Of a stretch of DNA of 64,000 bases, positions 1 to 9,791 are shown one piece after another (the first letter of the stretch is position 1; the number at the start of each line of letters is the position of its first letter). The position numbers and the translations under genes are program-made. Origin of the DNA: Ignavibacteriales bacterium (GTDB lineage Bacteria > Bacteroidota > Ignavibacteria > Ignavibacteriales > Melioribacteraceae); contig JACOUS010000010.1 of assembly GCA_016177735.1 (NCBI GenBank), positions 62,001 to 126,000 of the forward strand, given 5' to 3'. The notes beneath the pieces are model-generated. The model was given only the letters and a program-made list of their open reading frames with translations. It searched no databases and had not been told where the DNA came from.

Positions 1-1
1 G

Positions 2-1984
2 AATGATAAATTCGATACACTTCAGTATAAAAGTTATATCAGGAATTTGAACGGACAGAAATTGATCAAGATTGCAAACCCGTACACTTCCGAATACGAA
101 TTAATAGGCATCGTACCGATAGAATATGAAAATGAAACAATTGGTTATCTGCTTTGTAGTTTGAAATTCCGCGAAGACGGTTTTAATTCGCACGGCATTC
201 CAAAATTTTTGAGTGCGGCAAAAGCCGGCATCTCTTCTGCAACCGATCCTTCCAAGTTGAAGATTTATTTTTTTGAAAAAGGCTGGCTGATAAATACAAA
301 TGGAACAAATCAAATAGATCAGAATACTATAAAAAAAATTTCGAAGACTAATTTTTCAAAACACAACGAAGCATGGCTCAGTATTTCAATCAACCGGCAG
401 ATTCATTTGGTTTACCTGCTCAAATACGGAACCGGCGAAGAAAAGATTGTTGCCGTTGCACTCGAAGAAAATAAGTTTGCATGGAATCTTTCCAATTTTT
501 TCAAAGTGTTTTTCATTCACACGCTCATAATTTCTGCTTTATTCTGTATTTACTCATTCCGCTTTCTGAAAAAGTGGAGAATCTTTTTCGGAAGTTTCAG
601 AACGAAAATTGCTTTTGTGCTGATTATAGTTTCTGCCGTACCGATGATTGTAATCGCAGTCTATATTCGAAATATTTCCGAGAGCAAAGATGTTGAAATA
701 ACCCGCGAGCGTCTTGCCGAACTTGCGCATCAGGTCGATTCTTACATAAAAAAATATTACGGCACAACTTCGTTATCGGATCAACTTCTGTTCGAAAAAA
801 CTTTCAACGATCTCAATATTAATTTTTCCGTTTATGAAAACGGCAAATTGTTTTTCAACAGTGACAAAAATTATTACTCTGCCGGTCTTTTTCCTGAAAT
901 TTTGAATTCGAATGCCGCCTTGAACAGTGCTGTTAATTCTTCAAAAGAAATTTTCTTTAACGAAAAGTTGGATAAGATTTTTTACCATTCATTTTATTTG
1001 CCTTCTACGATAAATTCGCGGCAAATTATTATTCAAGTAAATGATCTATTCAACAAAATAGCGGCTCCGCTGTCAAACAACGAATTGGATGTCTTTTTGT
1101 TTGGTGTCTTTTCGTTGGCACTAATTCTGTTGATAATTTTGAGTGCGATACTCGCACGCCAAATTTCAGCACCAATTAATAATTTAACTCTCGCAACAAG
1201 GTCAATCGGCGCCGGTGATTTGAATGTTGAAGTCGGCAAGAATTATTCGGGAGAGATAAAAGAACTTGCCGAAGGCTTCAACATGATGGTGAAGCAGTTG
1301 AAGAAAAGTCAGATTGAAATGGCATTGCTCGAAAGAGAATCCGCATGGAAAGAAATGGCAAAGCAAGTAGCACACGAAATTAAAAATCCGCTTACGCCGA
1401 TGAAATTATCGGTACAACAATTAACAACCGCGTACAAAGATAAATCGCCGAAGTTTGATTCAATCTTTGAAAAAGTTACATCAACAATTACAACGCAGAT
1501 AGAAACACTCAAAAATATTGCTACGGAGTTTTCCAACTTTGCGCGGATGCCGGCGCCTAATATTGAAAAAGTAAATGTTGCCGGCGTTATCAATAACTCT
1601 CTAAATTTATTTGTGAATGAAAAACTCTCGATTAAATTCAGAAGCGATGAAAATATTTTTGTTGAAGCGGACGCCGATCATTTGAGCCGCACTATTATTA
1701 ATCTTGTTCGCAACTCGATTCAAGCTAACGCGAAGAGTATTCTTATCCAGCTTAAACGTGAAGAAAACCTTTGCAGCGTTCGTTTGATTGACGACGGAAC
1801 CGGGATCGCTGAGGAAGCCGGCGAAAAAATTTTTGAAGAAAATTTTACGACAAAAGCCCAGGGAATGGGACTTGGATTAAGCATGGCAAAAAAATTTATT
1901 GAAAGCATCAACGGCACAATTACGGTTGAAAAAACTTCGAGTGAAGGAACTACCTTTTTAATAACTATTCCGGTTGCAGAATAA
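2..1984 (+). CDS. NtrY-like membrane sensor histidine kinase, 5' end outside window
   Basis: The frame is open to the left edge, so the N-terminus is missing; the TTG at 47 is not a convincing start. Visible parts, numbered from that TTG, are membrane segments near 151-173, 187-206 and 348-371, a HAMP linker after the third segment, and a kinase core with H-box AHEIKNPLTP (His about 443), N-box LVRNSIQAN, G1 DDGTGI, F-box FTTK and G2 MGLGLSMAKKF. All residues needed for autophosphorylation appear present. The HEIKNPLTP form and layout resemble the NtrY family. The stop overlaps the next start (TAATG), so it is probably co-transcribed with the helicase-nuclease gene. Its response regulator, if adjacent, lies upstream. 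Ligand unknown. Confidence 0.9.
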   Translation, partial: NDKFDTLQYKSYIRNLNGQKLIKIANPYTSEYELIGIVPIEYENETIGYLLCSLKFREDGFNSHGIPKFLSAAKAGISSATDPSKLKIYFFEKGWLINTNGTNQIDQNTIKKISKTNFSKHNEAWLSISINRQIHLVYLLKYGTGEEKIVAVALEENKFAWNLSNFFKVFFIHTLIISALFCIYSFRFLKKWRIFFGSFRTKIAFVLIIVSAVPMIVIAVYIRNISESKDVEITRERLAELAHQVDSYIKKYYGTTSLSDQLLFEKTFNDLNINFSVYENGKLFFNSDKNYYSAGLFPEILNSNAALNSAVNSSKEIFFNEKLDKIFYHSFYLPSTINSRQIIIQVNDLFNKIAAPLSNNELDVFLFGVFSLALILLIILSAILARQISAPINNLTLATRSIGAGDLNVEVGKNYSGEIKELAEGFNMMVKQLKKSQIEMALLERESAWKEMAKQVAHEIKNPLTPMKLSVQQLTTAYKDKSPKFDSIFEKVTSTITTQIETLKNIATEFSNFARMPAPNIEKVNVAGVINNSLNLFVNEKLSIKFRSDENIFVEADADHLSRTIINLVRNSIQANAKSILIQLKREENLCSVRLIDDGTGIAEEAGEKIFEENFTTKAQGMGLGLSMAKKFIESINGTITVEKTSSEGTTFLITIPVAE

Positions 1985-4900
1985 TGCCGCAGTTAACTCC
2001 ATATCAAAAAGAAGCGCTCGATTACAAATCGAATATTTTATTGAGTGCCAACGCCGGTTCGGGAAAAACTTTTGTGCTCTCAAAAAGATTTGTTGAAATT
2101 ATTTTAAGCGAAAACGCAGAGCTTGACAGTATTGTTGCAATTACCTTTACCGATAAAGCCGCCGGCGAATTGAATAAAAAAATTGCGAAAGAAATTGAAG
2201 ACAGACTTGAAATAGAAACCGCTGAAACAAATGTGCGCAAGCTTGAATCGGTGCGCCGCCAGCTTGTATCGGCAAATATTTCTACGATCCATTCTTTTTG
2301 TGTAAACGTATTGAGAGAGTTTGCACCCGAAGCCGGTATCGATGCAAACTTTCTACCGGTTGATCAATATACTGCAGACGAACTGTTAACCCTCGCGGTC
2401 GATGAATCAATAAATCATCTCATTAGTTCTTCCGATTATGAAAATAAATTGAAGTACCTGATCAGATTTTTCGGCTCGAAAAGAATTTTGGTTGGTCATC
2501 TGACTAAAGCCGTTGAACAGAGAAAAATCATTGATCAACATCTTTCCGGATTGTACGCAAAGAGTGAAGAAGAAATTGCCGAACATTTTCAAAAAATTTT
2601 TGAAGTACGGTTTGACAAACTTTTTCAGGATAAAATAGAAAGACTAAAAATAGCAGCCACGACAATAAACGATTTTGTTTTAAATCAGCCGAAGACAAAC
2701 GAAACGGCGTCTTCAATAGCCGGAATAATTAAGAAGCTGCTTCCCGGTTTGAAAGCACTTGAGAAAATTGAACTTCTCAAATTACTTGCAGAGGGACTGT
2801 TGACAGACAAAGGGACAATCAAAGTTAGAGGTTACCTAAACAAAAGCAAAGATGATTTTGAAAAAGAGATTGGCATTGTTGAGACAATATTTTCCGAACT
2901 GGACAAATTACTTGAAGTAGAAACCGGCGATAATGCCGATACCGAACTTGCACGATTCGGAAAAAACTTCCTCGACATTTATTCTTTTACTGAAAAAGTA
3001 TATCAATCAAAGAAACAGCAGAAAGGTTATCTCGATTTTGAAGATATACTTCTTCACGCGCAAAAAATTTTGGAACTTAATGACGTGAAAGAATATCTGC
3101 GCAGCAAGTTCAAGTATATCATGATTGATGAATATCAGGATACCAACGAACTGCAGTATAAAATTTTTATGCCGATACTAAGTTATTTACAGCACGGCAA
3201 TTTATTTGTTGTGGGAGATGAGAAACAAAGTATCTACATGTTCCGCGATGCGGATTTAAGAATTTTCAATAAAACAAAAACAGATATCGTAACAGCAGAA
3301 AAAACCGGCAAGCTGTTAAGTCTGCCCCACAGTTTTAGAATGGCGCCGCAGCTTGTACTTTTTACGAACAGACTTTTTGCAAATTTGTTTGAAGGACACG
3401 ATCCCGAGTTGAACGAAGTTGAGTACAGCGAGTTGGTTTGTGCCAAAGATGAAAACGAAAAAGGAGCCGTCGAGTTTTTGCTTGCCGATAAAGAGAAAAA
3501 TATTTCCGAAACGGAATTAACGGTAAACAAAATTATTGAATTGACAACCGATCCCGGCAGTGAAATTGATTTTAGCGGTATCGGAATACTTTGCAGAAAA
3601 AGGAATTTGTTTGAGGAACTTGAAAAAGAATTAACATCGAAAAAAATTCCTTACACAATTGTCGGCGGAAAAGGATTTTATCAGCGCCAGACGATTTATG
3701 ATATTTACAACTACCTCACTTTCCTATTAAATACAAACGATGATTCCGCATTTGTAGGAATATTGCGCTCGCCCTTTTTTAATTTTTCCGATACGGAAAT
3801 TTTTGAATTATCACTCGAAGAGGGAAATAATTTTTTCCAAAAGTTGAACAAATACTCGCACAAATCGGAACAAAGCAAGAAAGCCTTGAAACGATTGAAC
3901 GAGCATTTGAATCTTGCACTCAGCAGTGAAATCTATACTTTGATCAGGCGCATTCTGCTCGATTCCGGTTACTGGGCTGTGGTTGCCGCAAAGAAAAATT
4001 CCAAACAAGAAATAGCCAATCTTGAAAAACTTCTCGTGCTTGTAAGAACTTTTACACAGAAGAGTTTCAAAAATTTGTATGACTTCGCAGCATCGCTTCG
4101 AGAATCTATCGAAACAATGGATGACGAAGGGCAAGCGCAAATAACAAAAGAAGAAAATTCCGTTAAACTGCTCACGATACATCAAGCAAAAGGATTGGAA
4201 TACAAAGCTGTTTTTCTGTACGGATGTAACGGCTATGCGAAAGATGATTCAGTCAAAACAAGAGGATTGAACATTGATAAAGATTTTGGATTTCTTGCCA
4301 AAGTTCCTCTAAACGAAAATTATTTTGAAGAGTATGCAGCTCCGCCGGCATCGGCATTATATAATTACATTAACCGCAGAAAAAATTACGCCGAGATTAA
4401 GCGGCTGCTGTATGTTGCTGTTACACGGGCGATGAACAAACTTTATATCTGCGTAGAACATAAAGAGTATAAATCGCAGAGCGGCTCTTTCTTTGAGATG
4501 TTTTGCAGCGGACTGAATCCCGATTTTGAAAAAGATAATTTGAAACTGAACGGCACTGTTGATTTTATGAAGAGCAATGACAGCAATTATGAATTTTATG
4601 ATAAAGAAATGGAACTCGAGATAAAATTTGCACGCGAGTTAAAAGCGGTTCCCGAATTGAAAATAGATGAAGAAGAGAAAACTGCTGAAAAAATATTTCA
4701 TATAGAAAAAATTGAAGACAGCCCGAAGAAAGAGATTATCTCTGCAACAAAGTTATCAATGTTCAGGCAGTGCCCGGTTAAATATGAACTTACTTATGAT
4801 CTCGGTTTTTCTACTATTTACGATTTGATGAAAAAACACAGAGCAGTGTACGAGTTCAATTATAAGGAAGATGATGAACTAAAGTTGTATGCGGATGTAA

Positions 4901-5508
4901 AGGGAAGGGTAATCCACTCGGTGTTAAAAGAAAATATTACCCGTGAATTTTTGGATGAAGTTATTCGCGGTAAAATCAACAGTGAATCAATTAATGATTT
5001 GAATGCTGCGGAACGTCTGCAAACGCAAATAAAAATTTTGCTCGAGGATTTTTATAATTCAAAATCGTATTCAGCGCTGATTTCCGAAAAGAAATTTCGA
5101 AATGAAATAGAAATCTATTGCGAAGAAGTGGAAAACTATCTTTACGGGATAATCGATAAATTAATTTTTGCGGAAGACAAATTCATTATTGTTGATTACA
5201 AAACCGATGACATCGGCGAAGAACAATTGAAAGAACGAAGCGAAGATTATTTTCATCAACTGAAATTTTATTCTTACATACTCGGCAAACTGTACAAAGA
5301 TTATTCGGTGTTTGAACTCCGGCTGGTTTTCCTAAAGTATCCTGAAAAAGTGATTACGCAAAATGTTGTGCGGAGTGATTTTATAAAATATCAAACTGAA
5401 CTTGACGAATTAATTAATAAAATTTTAGCCGGGGAGTATGAGCCCAATTTAAATCATTGCGGCAAATGCCACTTTGCACTGGAAGGAAACAAATGCGTAA
5501 AATTTTGA
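1984..5508 (+). CDS. AddA/RecB-like UvrD-family helicase with C-terminal PD-(D/E)XK nuclease
   Basis: Predicted ATP-dependent helicase-exonuclease for double-strand break processing. Walker A AGSGKT (about 24-29), Walker B/DEAD-like MIDEYQDT (about 379-386), GDEKQSIYMFRDAD, and a late motif TIHQAKGLEY (about 729) define an SF1 UvrD-type helicase. The C-terminus carries a RecB-type nuclease with VDYKTD (about 1070). One cysteine at about 930 (FRQCP) and three at 1159, 1162 and 1171 resemble the four-cysteine iron-sulfur clamp of AddB/Cas4-type nucleases, which classical AddA lacks. No AddB partner is in the window. 1174 residues is the normal AddA size. Its start overlaps the kinase stop by one base and its end overlaps the amidase gene by 16 bases. 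Confidence 0.92.
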   Translation: MPQLTPYQKEALDYKSNILLSANAGSGKTFVLSKRFVEIILSENAELDSIVAITFTDKAAGELNKKIAKEIEDRLEIETAETNVRKLESVRRQLVSANISTIHSFCVNVLREFAPEAGIDANFLPVDQYTADELLTLAVDESINHLISSSDYENKLKYLIRFFGSKRILVGHLTKAVEQRKIIDQHLSGLYAKSEEEIAEHFQKIFEVRFDKLFQDKIERLKIAATTINDFVLNQPKTNETASSIAGIIKKLLPGLKALEKIELLKLLAEGLLTDKGTIKVRGYLNKSKDDFEKEIGIVETIFSELDKLLEVETGDNADTELARFGKNFLDIYSFTEKVYQSKKQQKGYLDFEDILLHAQKILELNDVKEYLRSKFKYIMIDEYQDTNELQYKIFMPILSYLQHGNLFVVGDEKQSIYMFRDADLRIFNKTKTDIVTAEKTGKLLSLPHSFRMAPQLVLFTNRLFANLFEGHDPELNEVEYSELVCAKDENEKGAVEFLLADKEKNISETELTVNKIIELTTDPGSEIDFSGIGILCRKRNLFEELEKELTSKKIPYTIVGGKGFYQRQTIYDIYNYLTFLLNTNDDSAFVGILRSPFFNFSDTEIFELSLEEGNNFFQKLNKYSHKSEQSKKALKRLNEHLNLALSSEIYTLIRRILLDSGYWAVVAAKKNSKQEIANLEKLLVLVRTFTQKSFKNLYDFAASLRESIETMDDEGQAQITKEENSVKLLTIHQAKGLEYKAVFLYGCNGYAKDDSVKTRGLNIDKDFGFLAKVPLNENYFEEYAAPPASALYNYINRRKNYAEIKRLLYVAVTRAMNKLYICVEHKEYKSQSGSFFEMFCSGLNPDFEKDNLKLNGTVDFMKSNDSNYEFYDKEMELEIKFARELKAVPELKIDEEEKTAEKIFHIEKIEDSPKKEIISATKLSMFRQCPVKYELTYDLGFSTIYDLMKKHRAVYEFNYKEDDELKLYADVKGRVIHSVLKENITREFLDEVIRGKINSESINDLNAAERLQTQIKILLEDFYNSKSYSALISEKKFRNEIEIYCEEVENYLYGIIDKLIFAEDKFIIVDYKTDDIGEEQLKERSEDYFHQLKFYSYILGKLYKDYSVFELRLVFLKYPEKVITQNVVRSDFIKYQTELDELINKILAGEYEPNLNHCGKCHFALEGNKCVKF

Positions 5509-6551
5509 TGAATGCCTTTGCGCTCAGTTTATTGCTGCTATTTTTATCACATTGTTCAGCAGTGCCATTGTTTGAATATCCGCCCGATTGGAAAGAAGCG
5601 GCAAAGAGAGACAGTGTAGTAAAATATTATTCGAAATTTCTTTCGGGTAAAAAAATTTTTTTGGATGCCGGGCACGGCGGTGAAGACAGAAAAAATAAAA
5701 ATCAAGACGGCAATGTTGTTGAAGCGGATGTAAATTTGAAAGTCGTGCAGAACCTTCGCAATTATTTAAATGCTGCCGGCGTCGAAACAATTTTATCGAG
5801 AGATGAAGACAAAACAGTTCCGCTTGCCTACCGCTCGGAGCTGGCAAATAAAAGCGGTGCAGATTTGTTTATCAGCATTCACCACAACGCACCGGCAAAG
5901 TGGGAAGATAATTACACCAATTACACTTCGACATATTATCATGCGAAAGAAACCGATTACGAATACGAGCCTTGCGAAAGAGATTTGGCAAAATATATTC
6001 AGCGCGATCTATCTTATGTAATGGGCAACCCCGGCGGTCTCGGTTCGTTCGACGGAACATATTCCGATTATATTATTTATCCCGGCGAAGGATTTTCTGT
6101 ACTGCGCAAAACTGAAATGCCTTCCGTACTTGTTGAATGCGCTTTCCACACAAACAGGCTTGAAGAACTGAGATTGAACGACAGCGAGTTCAACCAAATT
6201 CAAGCATGGGGAATTTTCCGAGGCATCGGAAAATATTTTCGTTCGGGTATCCCGCAAATTGAATTAATTAGCGACAGCACGAAATTCGAAAACAATCTGC
6301 TGAAACTTTCGTTTGCGTTGATCGATTCGAACGGAATTAATACGAAGTTATTGCAGTTTTTTTTCAACAAAGAGGAAAAGAATTTCTCGTTTGATAAAAC
6401 AACGAACATTCTTTCTGTTGAGATAGAAAATTCAAACGAAGGAGAATACCCGGTGCGCGTAATTTGTGCAAACAAAAACGGGAATCACTCATTGCCTTAT
6501 CATAAAAAATTGTTTGTTAATAATTCCGGTTATTTTTTGTTAAAAGATTAA
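5493..6551 (+). CDS. N-acetylmuramoyl-L-alanine amidase, probable lipoprotein
   Basis: Amidase_3-type zinc enzyme that cleaves the lactyl-L-alanine bond of peptidoglycan. Zinc and catalytic signatures are LDAGHGGED, the Glu in VVEADVN, SIHHNA and VLVECAF. The start at 5493 (352 residues) is chosen because GGAAGG lies six bases upstream; the in-frame upstream methionine at 5457 lies deeper in the preceding gene. The N-terminus MRKILMNAFALSLLLLFLS followed by HC looks like a lipoprotein signal, although His just before the Cys is unusual for a lipobox. The last ~100 residues after the amidase domain are unassigned, perhaps a beta-rich cell-wall or partner-binding module. It overlaps the nuclease gene, so co-expression is likely. 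Confidence 0.9.
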   Translation: MRKILMNAFALSLLLLFLSHCSAVPLFEYPPDWKEAAKRDSVVKYYSKFLSGKKIFLDAGHGGEDRKNKNQDGNVVEADVNLKVVQNLRNYLNAAGVETILSRDEDKTVPLAYRSELANKSGADLFISIHHNAPAKWEDNYTNYTSTYYHAKETDYEYEPCERDLAKYIQRDLSYVMGNPGGLGSFDGTYSDYIIYPGEGFSVLRKTEMPSVLVECAFHTNRLEELRLNDSEFNQIQAWGIFRGIGKYFRSGIPQIELISDSTKFENNLLKLSFALIDSNGINTKLLQFFFNKEEKNFSFDKTTNILSVEIENSNEGEYPVRVICANKNGNHSLPYHKKLFVNNSGYFLLKD

Positions 6552-6629
6552 AGAGAGCAGGCTATAATCAAAATAATGGATTTACTATCATGTCTTTTTT
6601 GTATTTTAATTTTGTAAGACGGTAAAAAC

Positions 6630-7151
6630 ATGACAGGCAAAACATTTCTAAATAATTTAGCGAACGGGAAAGTTGATATTGTTCAATTATTCCTTGAACA
6701 GCTTGAAGAACTCCAAATGAATTATTGCGTTATAGGAGGTTTGGCTGTTAATGCTTATGCAGACCCGGTTGCAAGCCTTGATCTCGATATTGTTCTGGCA
6801 ATCGAAAATATTGAAAAGTTGGTAGAACATGCCGGTAAAATTTTCAGCGTAGAGAAATTTCCACACAGAATAAATTTGCTTCACAGTGGTTCCGATTTGC
6901 GGATCCAATTACAGACTGATTCAAGATATCAATCTTTTATTGATAATGCAGTGACTAAAAAAGTACTGGGATATGAAATGAAAGTTGCTGCATTAGAAGA
7001 TGTTTTGAAAGGAAAAATTTGGGCATACTCGAATGTGGAACGGCGCAAAAGCAAACGTCAAAAAGATTTAGCCGATATTATGAGACTTGTAGAAACTCAT
7101 CCGCATCTTTATGATTTACTGCCGCAAGAAATAAAAACAATAGTTGATTAA
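6630..7151 (+). CDS. nucleotidyltransferase-fold protein (AbiEii/DUF6036-like)
   Basis: A 173-residue protein resembling the minimal nucleotidyltransferase superfamily: GGLAVNAYA followed by SLDLDIVLA supplies the glycine-rich turn and the D-x-D pair expected for metal binding, and later KGKIWAYSNVERRKSKRQKDLADIMRL resembles the helical tail of AbiEii-type proteins (the basic KRQKDLADI stretch is characteristic). It stands alone: no AbiEi-like or HEPN-type partner is adjacent, and no clear ribosome-binding site is visible. It could be an orphan toxin-like transferase or a housekeeping nucleotidyltransferase; substrate unknown. A strong stem-loop starts at its stop codon. Confidence 0.7.
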   Translation: MTGKTFLNNLANGKVDIVQLFLEQLEELQMNYCVIGGLAVNAYADPVASLDLDIVLAIENIEKLVEHAGKIFSVEKFPHRINLLHSGSDLRIQLQTDSRYQSFIDNAVTKKVLGYEMKVAALEDVLKGKIWAYSNVERRKSKRQKDLADIMRLVETHPHLYDLLPQEIKTIVD

Positions 7152-7177
7152 TTCCTCTTTGTTAAAAGAGGAATTAA
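7148..7177. terminator. bidirectional stem-loop terminator between convergent genes
   Basis: A perfect 13-bp stem (TTAATTCCTCTTT with AAAGAGGAATTAA) and a 4-nt loop GTTA. It begins within the stop codon of the nucleotidyltransferase gene and lies 18 bases before the end of the minus-strand transporter gene, so it could serve both directions. Confidence 0.7.
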
Positions 7178-7195
7178 TGGCTATGCGCAAATTAA

Positions 7196-8542
7196 TCATT
7201 GTTCTATTTTTTGTTGATCTGCTTTTCCAGTTACATATCTGAACACAAACAACGCAACAGCCGCAGTCAAACCAATCGCTAAAAAGTAATACCAGATAAC
7301 ATGTGCATTCGAATAATATGCTGCTCGTTCAAGTTCGGTTAATCCAGCCGGCAATGTTTTTGGATCCGGGCAGTATGCATCAAGTAAAAATCCTGACATT
7401 ATAAAACCGGCGAGTGCCGAAAAAAAAGAATGCAAATGACTAAAACCGAGATAAGCACCTTCTTCACCTTTCGGAGCTTGCAAAGAAAAGTATTCCAAAA
7501 ATCGCGGAGAGATAAAACATTCGGCAAGTCCTTGAATTGCAATGCCGATAATCAGCATGAGCGTTAACGGATGCATATCGAACAAACCGAAGATTGATAT
7601 TGAATTGCCGGCAACATTTTGCAGCGGAACGCTGAGCGACATTGCAAACGCTGAAAACGGCATCAGCATCATTCCAACAAGCATTGAAGTTACCGCTTTG
7701 CGTTTCTTCATTAAATTTGTAACGAGAACAACAAACAAAACAACTGCCGCCGGATTTACATTTGCAAGCCACTCCGGTTTTGCATCTTCGCCGAGCAATC
7801 TTATTACATACTTCGGCATCGTTGCATACAACTGCTGTTGAATTATCCAGAAGCCGCTGACGATTAATATCAAAATTATCAACCTTGGTGCGGCAATAAT
7901 TTTTTTCAAAGAATTAAAGACATCGGCAATAGTTTTTCTTTCGTGCGCTGTATCGATTTGTTTAAAAAAGAATATTGCAAAAAGCATTGCTAGAAAAGCC
8001 ATACCGGCGGAAAAGAAATTTACATACTCGAGTCCGAGTCCTTGACGAATATAGGGTACAAAAGTTTTGCCGCTGAATGCGCCTATGTTTACAACCCAGT
8101 AAAAGAGTGCGTATCCGCGCGCGCGATTTTCTTCCGTTGTAGTTTTTGCAACTGTTCCGGTAATTAACGGTTTTATGAATGAGCCGCCCACAAGCGTGAT
8201 GAACAAAAATAAAGTCACTAAAATTTTTGTATGAAAAAGCCCGAGCAGAGTATAACCGATTGTTAACAGAGCAAACGCAAGTATCAATCCGTTTTTAAAA
8301 CCGATCTTATCTGAAAAAGCACCAACGAAAGGAGGAAAGAAATAAAGCAGAGCATAAAATATACCGGCAACAACTCCGGTTTCGGTATCGGTGAAGCCGA
8401 CAATGTCTGTTAGATAAAGTGTGAGAACTATAAAGAATCCGTAATAAGCGGCTCGTTCGCACAACTCCATAAAATTAGCAAACCAAAAATCTTTAGGGAA
8501 TTTCCATTTGATGGGCTGGGGAGAGGATTGTGTTTGTGTCAT
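7196..8542 (-). CDS. POT/PTR2-type MFS transporter
   Basis: A 448-residue major facilitator protein with about a dozen hydrophobic segments. The first helix contains ELCERAAYYG, a match to the E-x-x-E-R-x-x-Y-Y signature of proton-coupled oligopeptide transporters, preceded by FWFANF. The A-motif-like loop after helix 2 is GAFSDKIGFKNG. A proton-driven peptide or peptide-like substrate importer is the likeliest role; the exact substrate cannot be read from sequence. It is transcribed divergently from the GMP reductase-like gene, with 166 bases between them, and no operon partner is evident. Confidence 0.85.
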   Translation of the reverse strand: MTQTQSSPQPIKWKFPKDFWFANFMELCERAAYYGFFIVLTLYLTDIVGFTDTETGVVAGIFYALLYFFPPFVGAFSDKIGFKNGLILAFALLTIGYTLLGLFHTKILVTLFLFITLVGGSFIKPLITGTVAKTTTEENRARGYALFYWVVNIGAFSGKTFVPYIRQGLGLEYVNFFSAGMAFLAMLFAIFFFKQIDTAHERKTIADVFNSLKKIIAAPRLIILILIVSGFWIIQQQLYATMPKYVIRLLGEDAKPEWLANVNPAAVVLFVVLVTNLMKKRKAVTSMLVGMMLMPFSAFAMSLSVPLQNVAGNSISIFGLFDMHPLTLMLIIGIAIQGLAECFISPRFLEYFSLQAPKGEEGAYLGFSHLHSFFSALAGFIMSGFLLDAYCPDPKTLPAGLTELERAAYYSNAHVIWYYFLAIGLTAAVALFVFRYVTGKADQQKIEQ

Positions 8543-8708
8543 GAAACCTCGAAAAAATTTTTGCGCAAATTAGAAAAATTAGCTCAATTAAAAAATTGGC
8601 GGCGAATTTTTTCAGTCAATTTTTTTTGAATACAAGACAAGATTTCAAATAAAAAATTCTATAGATTCATCCCCGGTCTTTGCCAAAAAAATAATTTTTG
8701 AGGTTAAT

Positions 8709-9725
8709 ATGAAAATCTACACCAAACAAGACTTGAACGACTACTCTTTATCATTGACGTACGATGACATCAGTTTAATACCTACACGAATATCACAAGT
8801 AAAAACACGCAGCGAGGTGAATACAAAATTTAAATTCCTCGGATTGGAATTGAGTGTGCCGGTTATCTCAAGCCCGATGGACACTGTTACCGGAATCGAA
8901 ATGGCGAAAGAACTTACCAATCTTGGTTGTATCGGAATTGTTAATAGGTTTGATTCATCTGTGAAAGAATTATTTGCAAACGGAAATCTTGCCGATGGAA
9001 TGCGGGCGGTTTCAATAAGCTTAACATCCGATGAACAGTTGATTGAAAGAGCATCCGAAAATAATATGATTGTGTGCATCGATACTGCAAATGCAAACAA
9101 CGCATACGTTCTAAAAAAATGTGAAGAGATAAAATCAAAATACAAAGTGAAGGTTATAGTCGGCAATATTGCAAACGGTGCAACATTGAAACAGCTTTCG
9201 GATGCCGGTGCAGATGCTGTTAGAATTGGAATCGGCGGGGGAAGTATGTGTACAACTTCTGTTCAAACCGGAATCGGAATTGGTCAGGTTTCTTCGCTCA
9301 TCGATGTTTACTATACAAGAAAAAAAGAGAAGCTCGATATTGCATTGATTGCAGACGGCGGAATTAAAGGTCCCGGCGATGTTGCAAAAGCTCTTGCATG
9401 CGGTGCGGATATTGTAATGCTCGGAAGAATGCTTGCCGGCACGAAAGAAACTCCGGGTGAAGTAATAAAATATGATGATCAACTTTGGAAAAAATACCGC
9501 GGTTCTGCATCGTTCGGCGTGAAGATGAAGAATGAATTTATTGAGGGCGAAGAAACTTTAGTACCGTACAAAGGTTCTGTTAAAAATGTTGTGAACGGAA
9601 TTTCGGACGGCTTGCGAAGTGCGATGAGTTATTTGAACTGTGAAAGTCTCGATGATCTAAAAAACATTGATTCGTTTGCAGTGCTGAGTACTAGCTCGTA
9701 TCTCGAAAGACTGCCGAGAAAATAA
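8709..9725 (+). CDS. GMP reductase / IMP dehydrogenase family enzyme without CBS domains
   Basis: A TIM-barrel purine oxidoreductase of 338 residues. The N-terminus [12 protein letters not shown], the segment [11 protein letters not shown], the catalytic-cysteine loop [34 protein letters not shown] and VPYKGSV are family hallmarks. There is no CBS insertion between barrel strands and the length equals GMP reductase, so conversion of GMP to IMP is favoured over IMP dehydrogenase. The loop differs from the usual GPGS(I/V)CTTR of both subfamilies (GGGS and CTTS here), so the assignment is uncertain. It is a single gene, followed by a GC-rich terminator. Confidence 0.8.
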   Translation: MKIYTKQDLNDYSLSLTYDDISLIPTRISQVKTRSEVNTKFKFLGLELSVPVISSPMDTVTGIEMAKELTNLGCIGIVNRFDSSVKELFANGNLADGMRAVSISLTSDEQLIERASENNMIVCIDTANANNAYVLKKCEEIKSKYKVKVIVGNIANGATLKQLSDAGADAVRIGIGGGSMCTTSVQTGIGIGQVSSLIDVYYTRKKEKLDIALIADGGIKGPGDVAKALACGADIVMLGRMLAGTKETPGEVIKYDDQLWKKYRGSASFGVKMKNEFIEGEETLVPYKGSVKNVVNGISDGLRSAMSYLNCESLDDLKNIDSFAVLSTSSYLERLPRK

Positions 9726-9756
9726 ATTAATTTGAAATCCCTTTCATAGAAAAGAC

Positions 9757-9777
9757 GTCCCCGATTTTATCGGGGGC
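9757..9777. terminator. GC-rich hairpin terminator between convergent genes
   Basis: GTCCCCGAT pairs with ATCGGGGGC (one G-T pair) around a TTT loop, followed on the plus strand by a T-rich tract (GTGATTTTTATTT). It lies between the ends of the purine enzyme gene (plus) and copA (minus). Confidence 0.75.
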
Positions 9778-9791
9778 GCTGTGATTTTTAT

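Noticed and set aside
5457-5492. Upstream in-frame extension of the amidase gene
   Set aside because: It lies deep in the preceding gene, lacks a ribosome-binding site and would bury the signal peptide; ATG 5493 has GGAAGG at good spacing.
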